Shown here piece by piece: positions 43,891-52,530 of a DNA stretch of 64,000 bases. Within the stretch, counting starts at the first letter, position 1. Every line of letters starts with the position of its first letter. Made by a program: the position numbers and the translations under genes. Origin of the DNA: an uncultured Lachnospiraceae bacterium (GTDB lineage: Bacteria; Bacillota; Clostridia; Lachnospirales; Lachnospiraceae); contig CAJUHH010000012.1 of the NCBI GenBank assembly GCA_910585965.1, forward strand, positions 62,001-126,000. The letters run 5' to 3'. The notes under the pieces are model-generated. The model searched no databases. It was not told where the DNA came from and worked only from the letters and a program-made list of their open reading frames with translations.

Positions 43891-45807
43891 TTACGTTTCC
43901 ACCTCAAGCAATTTTTCCATTTTATCCGTCTTTCCATATTTCACAACACGGAATTCCGTATAATCGTCGCTGTTTGTCAACAGCACAGCCGTCGTCGCGC
44001 AATACCCGGCCGCTTTAATTTTTTCCATATCAAAACCAATCAGCTTCTGCCCGGCTTTCACCTTATCCCCCTCCGCAACAAAGAGTTCAAAACCATCGCC
44101 CTTCATATTCACTGTATCTACCCCTACATGGATCAATACTTCCATTCCGCCCGGCCCGGTAATGCCTATTGCATGGAATGTATCCGCTACCGAAGAGATT
44201 TCCCCGTCAAAAGGTGCCACCACTTCCGGCTCTTCCGGCTCAATCCCAACGCCGTCGCCAAGCATGCCTGATGCAAATGTCTCATCAGGGATCTCCTCCC
44301 GCTTTATGATATTTCCTTTTAAAGGGGCAAATAAAACTTTTTCGCCGCTTCCTGCAGATGATGCTTCCACTTCTTCTTTGGCCGCATCTTCCGTCACGGC
44401 TCCTTTATCCATGCCGCCGTTTTCCGTTTCCTCCGTCTCTTCTTTCCAGAGGAACCAGGTCAGGACAAAAGCTACTGCAAAAGATACGATCAACACAATC
44501 GCATACTGCACCGTATAATCCAAAGTAATTAAGAATCCCGGAATGCCCGTCACGCCATAGGAAGTAGCCCCGATGTGGAAAAGGGAACCCAGCAGCGCAC
44601 CCGCAGCGCCGCCCGCCATACCGCATATGAGCGGCCTGGTGAATCTTAAGTTCACGCCAAAAATAGCCGGTTCTGTAATGCCCAGGGCTGCCGATAAAGA
44701 AGAGGGGATCGCCACGGATTTGGTTTTCAGCTTTCTCGCCTTTAATCCGACCGCCAAGCATGCCGCGCCCTGCGCAAAATTTGCCGCCGAAGCGATCGGC
44801 ATCCAGATATTCTGCCCGTCTGCCGCAGAAAGCATTCCCGCTTCAATTACATTATACATGTGATGGATGCCGCATACAACCGTTAATGGATATAAAGCTC
44901 CCATAATCATAGCGCCGATGCCATGCCCTACCGTGATGATCCAGCCTGCAAAATCCAGCACATAAGTTTCCGCCATCGAAAACACCGGCCCGATCAGCCC
45001 CAGCGTAAGAAACGCCGTAGCCAATACCGTGCAGAGGGGCGTTACAAATAAATCGATCATTTCCGGCACATGCTTGTGCAGCCATTTTTCGATCCTGCAC
45101 ATCAGCCATACTGCAATGACTACCGGAATGACATGCCCCTAGTATCCTACCTGGCGGATCGGGAACCCGAACAGCCGCCATACTGGAATATCTGCCGCAT
45201 CCATAGACCCCACCGACCAGGCATTGACCAGATTGGGATGGATCATAATCATGCCGATAACCGCGCCCAGGAAAATATTTCCTCCAAATACCCTGGTTGC
45301 CGACACCGCGATCAATACCGGCAGGAAAGTAAAAGCCGTATTCGCCATCAGATCAAGGATGCCGTACCAGTCGCTTCCAGCAAAGCTCGGGATCGCTTTC
45401 CCCAGCGCTTCCACTAGCCCCATCATAAGGCCGGACGCTACGATCGCAGGAAGAATCGGTACAAAGACATCCCCCAGCGCCTTAATCATCCGCTTCACCA
45501 CCGGCTGCTTTGCCGCAGCAGCGGCTTTTACTTCTTCTTTCGTCGCCGCCGTCATGCCGCTGACCTTTAGAAACTCCTCATACACTTTATTTACCGTTCC
45601 GGTTCCGATAATAAGCTGGAGCTGCCCGTTATTGCTGAACACGCCCTTTACGCCGTCTACGTTTTCCAGCTTTTTCATGTCGATCCTGCCGTTATCGACC
45701 GTCACCAGACGCAGTCTGGTAGCACAATGGGCCGCACTTACCAGATTCTCCCTTCCGCCCAGCGTTTCATAAATCTCCTTTGCACATTTCCCATAATCCA
45801 TCGCCAT
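43891..45807 (-). CDS. PTS beta-glucoside/sucrose-type EIIBCA with an in-frame TAG
   Basis: 638 codons if TAG is read as sense. EIIB at the start with phospho-acceptor Cys28 (LVSAAHCATRLRLV), EIIC membrane domain (about 105-440), and a C-terminal EIIA of the glucose type with its His in VLIHVGVDTVNMKG. The only break is TAG at 45139-45141 (codon 223), in RQVGY-TAG-GHVIPV, where relatives have Gln (GYQGxVIP). Stopping there would delete most of EIIC and all of EIIA. The ATG at 45807 has GGAGAGG 7 nt upstream. It imports and phosphorylates a sugar, probably sucrose or a similar disaccharide. Confidence 0.86.
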
Positions 45808-45851
45808 CTTTTTTCCTCTCCTTTTTATTGTCATTGCTGCATCGAACTTTA

Positions 45852-46709
45852 TCATTGTCCGCTGACCCGATCTTCCGAAATGCCCATCAACCGATGGTCG
45901 AAAAATACCTTCCATATTCCCCCTTCTTCCACAGAGGGACATATTTCATCCGCCAGTTCTTTCAGTCCCCGGCTCCCGTTTTCCATGCATATGCCAAGCC
46001 CGGCCGTCTCCAGCATCTCCCTGTCGTTCATGCTGTCCCCTATTGCTATGGAATCCTCCAGCGGAATCCCGAGCCAGGCGCATACCCGTTTTATGCCCTT
46101 CCCTTTATCGAATTTTTTATTGACCACTTCCCCGTTTATAAAGCCCTGCCGGTTCTTTTCCTGAATACAAAAGGAAAAATCATCGGATAATGCTCTCTTC
46201 GGCTCCTCTAACTGCTCCTCGCTCCGGCTCATAACCACGATCTTATATACCGGCTGTCCCTTATATTCCCCCATCGGACGGATATGCAGCTCCTTTTCGA
46301 TCTGCTCCCGCCACCGCAGCAGTTCGCTGTTGCCGTTTCCGCTATGGCTTTTCAAAAAATCCTTGAATCCTTCATCCGTATAAGAACCATCCAGGCATTC
46401 CAGCGTACGAAAAATCCCGTTTTTTTCCAGGACATCCATCGCCCCCAGCTTCTGGTCTTCCGTCATCGGACAGTCGTAGATAACCTCTTCCCCGCACCGT
46501 ATATACCCTCCTGAGCTCGCCACTGCCCCGTCAAATCCATATTTCAGAAGCGGCATCAGCATATCGTAGTTTCTACCCGTACAGAGAAACACATAATGCC
46601 CTTCTTCCCTCGCCTTACGGACTGCCTCTATGGCAGAATCCGGCGGCTCATTGCTTCCCGGTTCCGTCAGTGTCCCGTCAATGTCCAGAAAAATGATTTT
46701 TCTTTTCAT
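45852..46709 (-). CDS. Cof-type HAD-IIB sugar phosphatase
   Basis: 285 residues. HAD motif I is FLDIDGTLT with both catalytic Asp residues, motif II is in VFLCTGRN, and motif IV is AIGDSMNDREML. The C2-type cap identifies the HAD-IIB (Cof) group, which removes phosphate from sugar phosphates and related metabolites. It is first in the operon, 44 nt before the PTS gene. In this setting it may dephosphorylate the incoming PTS product. Confidence 0.9.
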   Translation of the reverse strand: MKRKIIFLDIDGTLTEPGSNEPPDSAIEAVRKAREEGHYVFLCTGRNYDMLMPLLKYGFDGAVASSGGYIRCGEEVIYDCPMTEDQKLGAMDVLEKNGIFRTLECLDGSYTDEGFKDFLKSHSGNGNSELLRWREQIEKELHIRPMGEYKGQPVYKIVVMSRSEEQLEEPKRALSDDFSFCIQEKNRQGFINGEVVNKKFDKGKGIKRVCAWLGIPLEDSIAIGDSMNDREMLETAGLGICMENGSRGLKELADEICPSVEEGGIWKVFFDHRLMGISEDRVSGQ

Positions 46710-46737
46710 CCTTCCTGTCTTTCTCCTTTCATTTTTA

Positions 46738-46751
46738 TGTAATCGATTTCA
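46738..46751. promoter_or_regulatory. LacI/cre-like operator 1
   Basis: TGTAATCGATTTCA differs by one base from the perfect palindrome of operator 2. It lies 12 bp downstream of the -10 box and 28 bp before the HAD gene start. Confidence 0.75.
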
Positions 46752-46763
46752 CCTCATGGTATT

Positions 46764-46792
46764 ATTATATGAAATGGATTTTATTTTGTAAA
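46764..46792 (-). promoter_or_regulatory. Promoter of the HAD-PTS-GH13-lacI operon
   Basis: TTTACA (46787-46792) and TATAAT (46764-46769) on the minus strand with a 17-bp spacer, lying between the two operators. Confidence 0.7.
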
Positions 46793-46837
46793 TTGACATT
46801 TTATATGATTTTTATATTTCCTTTTTGTCTATTATGA

Positions 46838-46851
46838 TGAAATCGATTTCA
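46838..46851. promoter_or_regulatory. LacI/cre-like operator 2
   Basis: TGAAATCGATTTCA is a perfect 14-bp palindrome fitting both LacI/GalR-family operators and the CcpA cre consensus. It starts exactly 100 bp from operator 1, close to ten helical turns, which suits looping by a tetrameric or paired repressor. Confidence 0.78.
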
Positions 46852-46901
46852 CTTTTGTGCCTAATTTGCGAAAGATAGTAAAAGACTGTCTTTCCATATT
46901 T

Positions 46902-48311
46902 CTATTTCCTATCCGTTTCCAACACCTTTACCATATCATGATAAGCAACAAGCATCACATGATCCATTCCGTCTGCTTTTTCCATACACCCCTTAGTGAA
47001 ACCATTCTTTGCAAATAAATATAAATAGATATTCTGGTAATGAAACAGCCGACTTTGTTCTGCCAATTTTTCTAATGTTCCCGCATCCACTTTTTCATTC
47101 GTCCATTTACACTCGCCAAAAAGAGCCGTATTCTTATCCTGTTCCCCCATAATATCGATCTCCGTCTGGCTGTGTTTCAACGGATTATTTCCCCACCAGC
47201 GGCCAAGATCTTTAAATTCCACCGGGGATTCGCCATTCAATAATAATTTCCAAAGATATTGCTTGCATATTTCTTCAAATACCTTCCCCATATAATCCGA
47301 TAAGTGCGGTTCCATCCGCTTATAAGCCAGCTGAACGGCCCCACGCACAATAATAGAATTATTTTCAGGTACAAACCGATACCAAAACCGAAACATATTA
47401 TCTGAAACAGCATAAACTGACTTTCGGGATTCTTTCTCTCCATAGGGAGTTTCTCTTTGAACTAATCCTAATGCAATCAAATTTTTTAAATAAGCAGCGC
47501 AAACACTGGTATCCTCACCGACTTTTGAAGCAATTTCCGCCATACGGGAAGAACCAGCCGCAATAGCCGTAATAATCGCATTATAAAGCGCCGGCTCCCT
47601 CACTTCCTGTTTTAACAGATTTTCTGGCTCCTCAAAAAGAAAAGAAGCCGGATTCAAAAACGTATTTTTAATATTATCCTCCATGCTCAGGCGCTCATCC
47701 ATTTGCAGCAAATATTGCGGCGTTCCTCCCGTAATACCATAAACCAATGCTTTATCTTCGGCAGAAAAATTTTTAAAATACCGGCAGGTATCCCCAAAGT
47801 CAAAAGGCGCCAATTTGATCTGAGCCGTCCGTCTGCCATAAAGCGGTGCTTTATAAGCCAGCACATGGTCTTCCATATAGGACATAGAAGACCCGCAAAG
47901 AATCAGCATCAGCCTGGAATTTTCTTTATACTGGTCAATCAAAAGCTGAAGCGTGGACGAAAAGCTCTTGGATGAGCGGGCGACATAGGGGTATTCATCC
48001 ACAGCCAGAATCAAACGCTCTTTCTCTGCCAGTTGGAACGCATATTCTAATGCCGCCTGAAACGACAGAAAAGAGGTTTCTGCCTGAATGCCTGTTCCAT
48101 ATTCTAAAATATTTCTGCTTAGATTTTCCAGATTCTGTTTGGCATTGCTTTCCACGCCCATAAAGTAAATTGCTTTCTTATCCCTGATAAACTGGTTAAT
48201 AAGCGCAGTTTTTCCTACACGGCGGCGGCCATAAATAACTGCAAATTCAAATTTATCAGACATATACAATCGATTCAAAGAATTCAGTTCACGACTTCTT
48301 CCAATAAACAT
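46902..48311 (-). CDS. AAA-type ATPase with DUF234 nuclease-like C-terminal domain
   Basis: About 469 residues. Archaeal-ATPase N-terminal domain: MFIGRSRELNSLNRLY start, Walker A YGRRRVGKTALINQF, Walker B LILAVDEYPY. A winged-helix segment (about 265-325) follows, then DUF234 with the PD-(D/E)XK-like block DIMGEQ...ALFGECKW, seen here as EIDIMGEQDKNTALFGECKW. Function of the family is poorly known; many copies occur per genome in anaerobes. The ATG at 48311 has GGAGG 7 nt upstream. It stands alone and ends in TAG. Confidence 0.88.
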   Translation of the reverse strand: MFIGRSRELNSLNRLYMSDKFEFAVIYGRRRVGKTALINQFIRDKKAIYFMGVESNAKQNLENLSRNILEYGTGIQAETSFLSFQAALEYAFQLAEKERLILAVDEYPYVARSSKSFSSTLQLLIDQYKENSRLMLILCGSSMSYMEDHVLAYKAPLYGRRTAQIKLAPFDFGDTCRYFKNFSAEDKALVYGITGGTPQYLLQMDERLSMEDNIKNTFLNPASFLFEEPENLLKQEVREPALYNAIITAIAAGSSRMAEIASKVGEDTSVCAAYLKNLIALGLVQRETPYGEKESRKSVYAVSDNMFRFWYRFVPENNSIIVRGAVQLAYKRMEPHLSDYMGKVFEEICKQYLWKLLLNGESPVEFKDLGRWWGNNPLKHSQTEIDIMGEQDKNTALFGECKWTNEKVDAGTLEKLAEQSRLFHYQNIYLYLFAKNGFTKGCMEKADGMDHVMLVAYHDMVKVLETDRK

Positions 48312-48399
48312 TTTTCTGCCTCCAATACATGATACTTGTAATATATCATCCATTTCCTTTTTAGTCAATTACAAATTACTAATTTTAACCTTACTAATT

Positions 48400-49731
48400 T
48401 TAGCAATAATGATACCGCTTCCTTTCCCCGACCAAAAACGCAACGCTCACCCCCAGCGCCAGCAGCTCCGCCGCGCCGACTCCAAGCCATATCCCGTCTA
48501 TGCCCAAGATCAAAGGAAGAATAAAAATAACGATAACCTGAAACACAAGGGTTCTGCAAAAGGAAATCGCCGCAGAAACCACCCCGTTTCCTAAAGCGGT
48601 AAAAAAAGCGGAAGCCCATACATTAACCCCCATCATGATAAACGACAGCGAATATAAGCGGAACCCATGGACGGTCAGCGCCAGCAGCCCCTCGTCGTAC
48701 CCTGCAAAAATCATCACAAGCGGCACAGCAGTCAGCTCCGCAATTCCAAACATAACCATCCCCGATCCTGCCATCAGCAGGAGGCTTTTCCGAAACATAT
48801 TCCTCAGTTCGCCATGATTTCCTGCCCCATAGTGGAAGCCGACCACTGGCGCGCTTCCAATGGCATACCCAAGGAAGACCGCCATAAAAATAATATTCAC
48901 ATACATAATAATGCCATAGGCGGCCACTCCGTCCTCCCCTGCCGCTTCCATCAGCTTCAAATTATATAAAATACTGACAATACTGACGGATAGGTTTGTC
49001 ACCATTTCCGAAGAACCGTTGATCAATGTCTTCGCCAGAATTCCTTTCTCAAACCTGGCTTTGGCAAGCCGCAGCCTGCTGTCATTCTTTCTGACAAAAT
49101 ATAAAATTGGCACAATACCGCCGACCACCTGTCCAGCCGCAGTGGCCAGCGCCGCTCCTGCAAGCCCCCAGGAAAAGACAACGATAAACAGATAATCAAG
49201 GATGCCGTTCGCGACTCCGGCCGCCAACTGGATCCGCAGGTTCAGCCCCGGTTTTTCCGCCGTAATAAAAAAACTTTGGAATACAAACTGCAAAATAAAT
49301 GCCGGCATAGCGCAGAGCAAGATCCGGCCATAAATGACGCAGTCCTCCAAAAGCTGCCCTTCCGCGCCGAAAGCTGCGGCAATCGGCCGGATTAAAATAA
49401 AAACCAGGACAGACAAGACTGCCCCAAGCCCCAGCGCCACCCATACCAGCATGGAAAAATACTGGTTTGCCAGATCCCCTTTTCCTTCCCCCATTGTCTT
49501 TGACACAATAGCGCTTCCGCCTGTGCCGATCATAAAGCCGACCGTCCCAAGCCCCATCAGCAGCGGCATAATCAAATTGACGGCAGCAAACGGCGTCTTC
49601 CCTACATAATTTGATACAAAAAAGCCGTCTACAATCCCGTACACGGATGTGCATATAATCATCATCACGGAAGGAAGGACAAACCGGAGCAAACGTTTAT
49701 AAGTAAAGTGGTCCGATAACTGTATCCTCAT
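48400..49731 (-). CDS. MATE-family efflux transporter
   Basis: 443 residues with about twelve membrane helices in two similar halves, as in the MATE (NorM/DinF) fold: GIVDGFFVSNYVGKTPFAAV near the start, VNIIFMAVFLGYAIGSAPVV at the second half. It probably exports cationic drugs or metabolites in exchange for sodium or protons. The gene follows the MarR-type regulator by 21 nt, forming a classical regulator-pump pair. Confidence 0.9.
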   Translation of the reverse strand: MRIQLSDHFTYKRLLRFVLPSVMMIICTSVYGIVDGFFVSNYVGKTPFAAVNLIMPLLMGLGTVGFMIGTGGSAIVSKTMGEGKGDLANQYFSMLVWVALGLGAVLSVLVFILIRPIAAAFGAEGQLLEDCVIYGRILLCAMPAFILQFVFQSFFITAEKPGLNLRIQLAAGVANGILDYLFIVVFSWGLAGAALATAAGQVVGGIVPILYFVRKNDSRLRLAKARFEKGILAKTLINGSSEMVTNLSVSIVSILYNLKLMEAAGEDGVAAYGIIMYVNIIFMAVFLGYAIGSAPVVGFHYGAGNHGELRNMFRKSLLLMAGSGMVMFGIAELTAVPLVMIFAGYDEGLLALTVHGFRLYSLSFIMMGVNVWASAFFTALGNGVVSAAISFCRTLVFQVIVIFILPLILGIDGIWLGVGAAELLALGVSVAFLVGERKRYHYC

Positions 49732-49752
49732 GATTCATACCTCCATCTATTT

Positions 49753-50196
49753 TTACATTTTTTCTAGCTCCGCACGGAGCTGATCGGTATATTTCCGCGT
49801 CAGATCCAGAAACGCCCGGCAGTCTTCGGCATCAAAGCAAGCCAGCGCCCTGCACTCCGCTTCCATCAGAGGAATCACTTTTTCTTCCGCCAGCCTTTCC
49901 CCTTCCTCCGTCAATAATATCCTCTTGTTTTTCCTGCTGCCCGGTGCAAGTTCCAGCTTCAATATGCCCTTTTCCTCCAGCTGCTTCAGCGTGGAGTTCA
50001 CTGTCTGTTTGCTGTAAAACCAGCTCTCGCACAGTTCCTTCTGCGTACAGGGTTCTTCGCTCTCCTTTATGGAATACAGCGTCCAAAAGGCGCTGTCCGA
50101 TAATCCGCACTTCCTGGCCGCATTATGATAAAGTCCGTCCATGCTCTTCATCAGCTGATTATACTCCGCCATCTGCGCAACGATAGATTCCTTCAT
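49753..50196 (-). CDS. MarR-family transcriptional regulator
   Basis: About 147 residues, winged helix: LSDSAFWTLYSIKESEEPCT, then SWFYSKQTVNSTLKQLEEKG and the wing LAPGSRKNKRILLTEEGERL. The ATG at 50196 has AAGGAGGAG 7 nt upstream; the longer frame includes its own operator region. It precedes the MATE gene and has a strong inverted repeat across its promoter, so it should repress itself and the pump until a ligand binds. Confidence 0.9.
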   Translation of the reverse strand: MKESIVAQMAEYNQLMKSMDGLYHNAARKCGLSDSAFWTLYSIKESEEPCTQKELCESWFYSKQTVNSTLKQLEEKGILKLELAPGSRKNKRILLTEEGERLAEEKVIPLMEAECRALACFDAEDCRAFLDLTRKYTDQLRAELEKM

Positions 50197-50264
50197 CTTA
50201 TGCTCCTCCTTATTTTCCTGGCGACTTACAACGCCGTGACATAATTTCTTATAACATAAAAAAT

Positions 50265-50315
50265 AATCCGATTTCGGACAAATAAAATTATAGTCCGAAA
50301 TCAGATTAATGTCAA
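50265..50315 (-). promoter_or_regulatory. marR-MATE promoter with overlapping inverted-repeat operator
   Basis: TTGACA (50310-50315) and TATAAT (50287-50292) on the minus strand, 17-bp spacer. AATCCGATTTCGGAC (50265-50279) and GTCCGAAATCAGATT (50293-50307) form a near-perfect 15-bp inverted repeat: one half fills the spacer, the other covers the start site. Confidence 0.82.
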
Positions 50316-50339
50316 GCATTTTATAATTCAGGATGATTA

Positions 50340-50792
50340 TCAGGATAAATAGCCTTTATAATCATCCTGCATACGCCCGTCAAAAATGGCCTCTTCCACT
50401 ACTTGTATGCATTGGTCTGTATTTTTTAAAATTTCTTCTCCCCAAAACCGAATGACCGTCCAATCCATAAACAATAACTTCTTATCGGTTTCCACATCCC
50501 GCTCCCTGTTGCGCCCTATTTTCTTGATCCAATAATCAGGGTTTTTTCCCTTTAGCAATCTTGGTTTCAAGACATCCCAATCCCTGCCATGCCAGAATTC
50601 GCTGTCACAGAAAATCGCAATCCGATATTTGGTCAGGACAATATCGGGCGTTCCCGGCAGCTCTTTATAGTTTTTCCGATATCGATATCCCTTCTGCCAC
50701 AATGCCTTCCTTAAGCGCACTTCGATTTTGGTATCCTTTGAACGAATATGGGACATACATTTGCTTCTTTGCTCCTTCGTCAACGTATCCAT
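50340..50792 (-). CDS. vsr: Very short patch repair endonuclease Vsr
   Basis: About 150 residues, full length for Vsr. DTLTKEQRSKCMSHIRSKDT is the N-terminal block; the catalytic region has Asp50 (GTPDIVL) and SEFWHGRDW with His68; RNRERDVETD and VIRFWGEEI close the fold. Vsr nicks 5' of T in T:G mismatches made by deamination of 5-methylcytosine and normally accompanies a cytosine methyltransferase. None is adjacent. An ATG six codons earlier (50810) is possible; GGGGGG before the inner ATG favours 50792. Confidence 0.9.
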   Translation of the reverse strand: MDTLTKEQRSKCMSHIRSKDTKIEVRLRKALWQKGYRYRKNYKELPGTPDIVLTKYRIAIFCDSEFWHGRDWDVLKPRLLKGKNPDYWIKKIGRNRERDVETDKKLLFMDWTVIRFWGEEILKNTDQCIQVVEEAIFDGRMQDDYKGYLS

Positions 50793-50828
50793 ATCCAGGC
50801 CCCCCAGCATGATTCCATCTTTACCGCA

Positions 50829-51305
50829 TTATTCCTCTGTCCATCCCTTGCAGACATCAATCCATTCCACAAAGCCGGAATACTCTTCCAATTCTCCGAT
50901 TGTCAGCTCGATCGCGCTGTTGCTGCTCCCGCAGGCCGGGAAAACAGTAGCAAACCTTTTTAATGAAACATCCAAATAGACTGCAACGCCTTCCTGAATG
51001 CCAAAAGGGCATACTCCCCCGACCGCATGGCCTACCATGTCTTCCACCTCATTCGGCGTCAGCATCTTCGCCTTTGTCCCAAACTGCGCTTTATATTTCG
51101 GATTATCTATTTTCGCATCACCAGCGGCCACCACCAGAATTGCCTTCCCATCCACCATAAAGGAAAGCGATTTTGCGATTCTTTTTCCTTCACAGCCGAG
51201 CGCTTCCGCAGCCAGCTCCACCGTAGCGCTGGAAACTTCAAATTCCCGGATCCTGTCCTCCATATGATATTGCCTGAAATATTCCCTTACTCTGTCTATC
51301 GCCAT
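50829..51305 (-). CDS. YbaK/EbsC-family aminoacyl-tRNA deacylase
   Basis: About 158 residues, one YbaK domain: ALGCEGKRIAKSLSFMVDGK with the conserved Lys, AGDAKIDNPKYKAQFGTKAK, and VGGVCPFGI near the substrate pocket. Proteins of this group hydrolyse mischarged tRNA, such as Cys-tRNA(Pro). The ATG at 51305 has AGGAGG 8 nt upstream. It lies 36 nt upstream of vsr and may be cotranscribed with it. Exact substrate is not shown. Confidence 0.88.
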   Translation of the reverse strand: MAIDRVREYFRQYHMEDRIREFEVSSATVELAAEALGCEGKRIAKSLSFMVDGKAILVVAAGDAKIDNPKYKAQFGTKAKMLTPNEVEDMVGHAVGGVCPFGIQEGVAVYLDVSLKRFATVFPACGSSNSAIELTIGELEEYSGFVEWIDVCKGWTEE

Positions 51306-51465
51306 GTTCTTATCCTCCTGCTGTTTTCTTTCGTCTATCCGCTTTCTATAGTATAGCAATAATAGCAGGAATTCACAATATGGGAACATAGCCTATTATT
51401 TTTATAGGCTTTATGATAAAATGAGACATAATAAATCAAAATAGAAGGACAGGAGAATTGAACCA

Positions 51466-52530
51466 ATGCCAGAAAAAATCAAATGGGGATTTATCGGATG
51501 TGGAAAAGTGGTTGAGAAAAAAAGCGGCGCTGCCTTCCGCAACGTGCCTGACAGCTGTATACATGCAATTATGCGCAGGAACCTGGAACAGGCCGAACAT
51601 TCTGCCCGGCAGTTTTCGGCCCCCCTCTGGTTCAATCATATCGAAGACCTGCTCTCTTCCGGCGTGGATGCCGTCTATATCGCCACGCCTCCCGGTCTGC
51701 ACTATGAACAGGCGCTTCAATGCTGCGATGCCGGCAAGCCTGTTTATATCGAAAAGCCTTTTGCACGGAATTATACAGAAGCGAAAGCCATCGTAGATGC
51801 TTTTGCACGGAAAAAAATCCCGGTCTATGTGGGGCACTACCGCCGCGCCCTGCCCCGGTTTCAAAAAATACGCCAGCTTTTGTCCGAAGGAGCCATCGGC
51901 AAAATATGCTCCGCCGACTTTTATTTAAATCGAATTTTCTCAAAGCAGGAAGCGGAACATTCCTGGCTCTACCATCCCGCTTTATCCGGCGGCGGAAAAT
52001 TTTATGATATCGCGCCGCATACGGTCGATATTATGGTTTATTTGCTTGGGGGCATGAAAGAACTGCATGGATTCGCCGTAAACAATGGCACAGACTGCCC
52101 TTTGGAGGACCATGTGGCCTTTTCCTTTGCCACGGAGCAGGATATCATCGGCTCCGCCGTCTTCAACTGCATTTCTAACCGAAAAGACGACCGCATGGTC
52201 ATCGCCGGGACAAAAGGCACTTTGGAATTCAGCATACACGGGCGCTGCGACATCATAATCAACGATTATTCTTCCGGCCAAACAGAAGTTCTCGAAATCC
52301 CGGATCCTGAAACCGTAGAGGAGCCAATGGTACAAGCGGTTGTTGACCATCTTCTCCAACGCGGCTGCTGCCCCTGCTCTGGAGAAGACGCCCTTCCCGC
52401 TTATTATGCCATCGACCGTATTCTGGAAGGATTTTACCATGGCCGCCAGGATGACTTCTGGAACCATCCAGAAAGATGGGGCAGCAATGCAAATCTGGCT
52501 ATTCCACGATTTCCAATAGCTTCCCGGTAA
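51466..52530 (+). CDS. Gfo/Idh/MocA-family oxidoreductase
   Basis: 354 residues. Rossmann fold with WGFIGCGKVVEKKSG near the start, then VYIATPPGLHYEQAL and the EKPFARN motif with the catalytic-region Lys, followed by GGGKFYDIAPHTVDIMVYLLG in the second domain. It probably oxidises a sugar or inositol derivative with NAD(P). No partner gene is adjacent. Its 3' end overlaps the convergent receptor gene by 32 bp. Confidence 0.9.
   Translation: MPEKIKWGFIGCGKVVEKKSGAAFRNVPDSCIHAIMRRNLEQAEHSARQFSAPLWFNHIEDLLSSGVDAVYIATPPGLHYEQALQCCDAGKPVYIEKPFARNYTEAKAIVDAFARKKIPVYVGHYRRALPRFQKIRQLLSEGAIGKICSADFYLNRIFSKQEAEHSWLYHPALSGGGKFYDIAPHTVDIMVYLLGGMKELHGFAVNNGTDCPLEDHVAFSFATEQDIIGSAVFNCISNRKDDRMVIAGTKGTLEFSIHGRCDIIINDYSSGQTEVLEIPDPETVEEPMVQAVVDHLLQRGCCPCSGEDALPAYYAIDRILEGFYHGRQDDFWNHPERWGSNANLAIPRFPIASR

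Noticed and set aside
42847..44271. 474-codon plus-strand open frame antisense to the GH13 and PTS genes
   Set aside because: It is the complement of two well-supported genes, has no domain similarity and no start signal. Similar long antisense frames over cheA (4864-5970) and a receptor gene (22034-23254) were rejected for the same reason.
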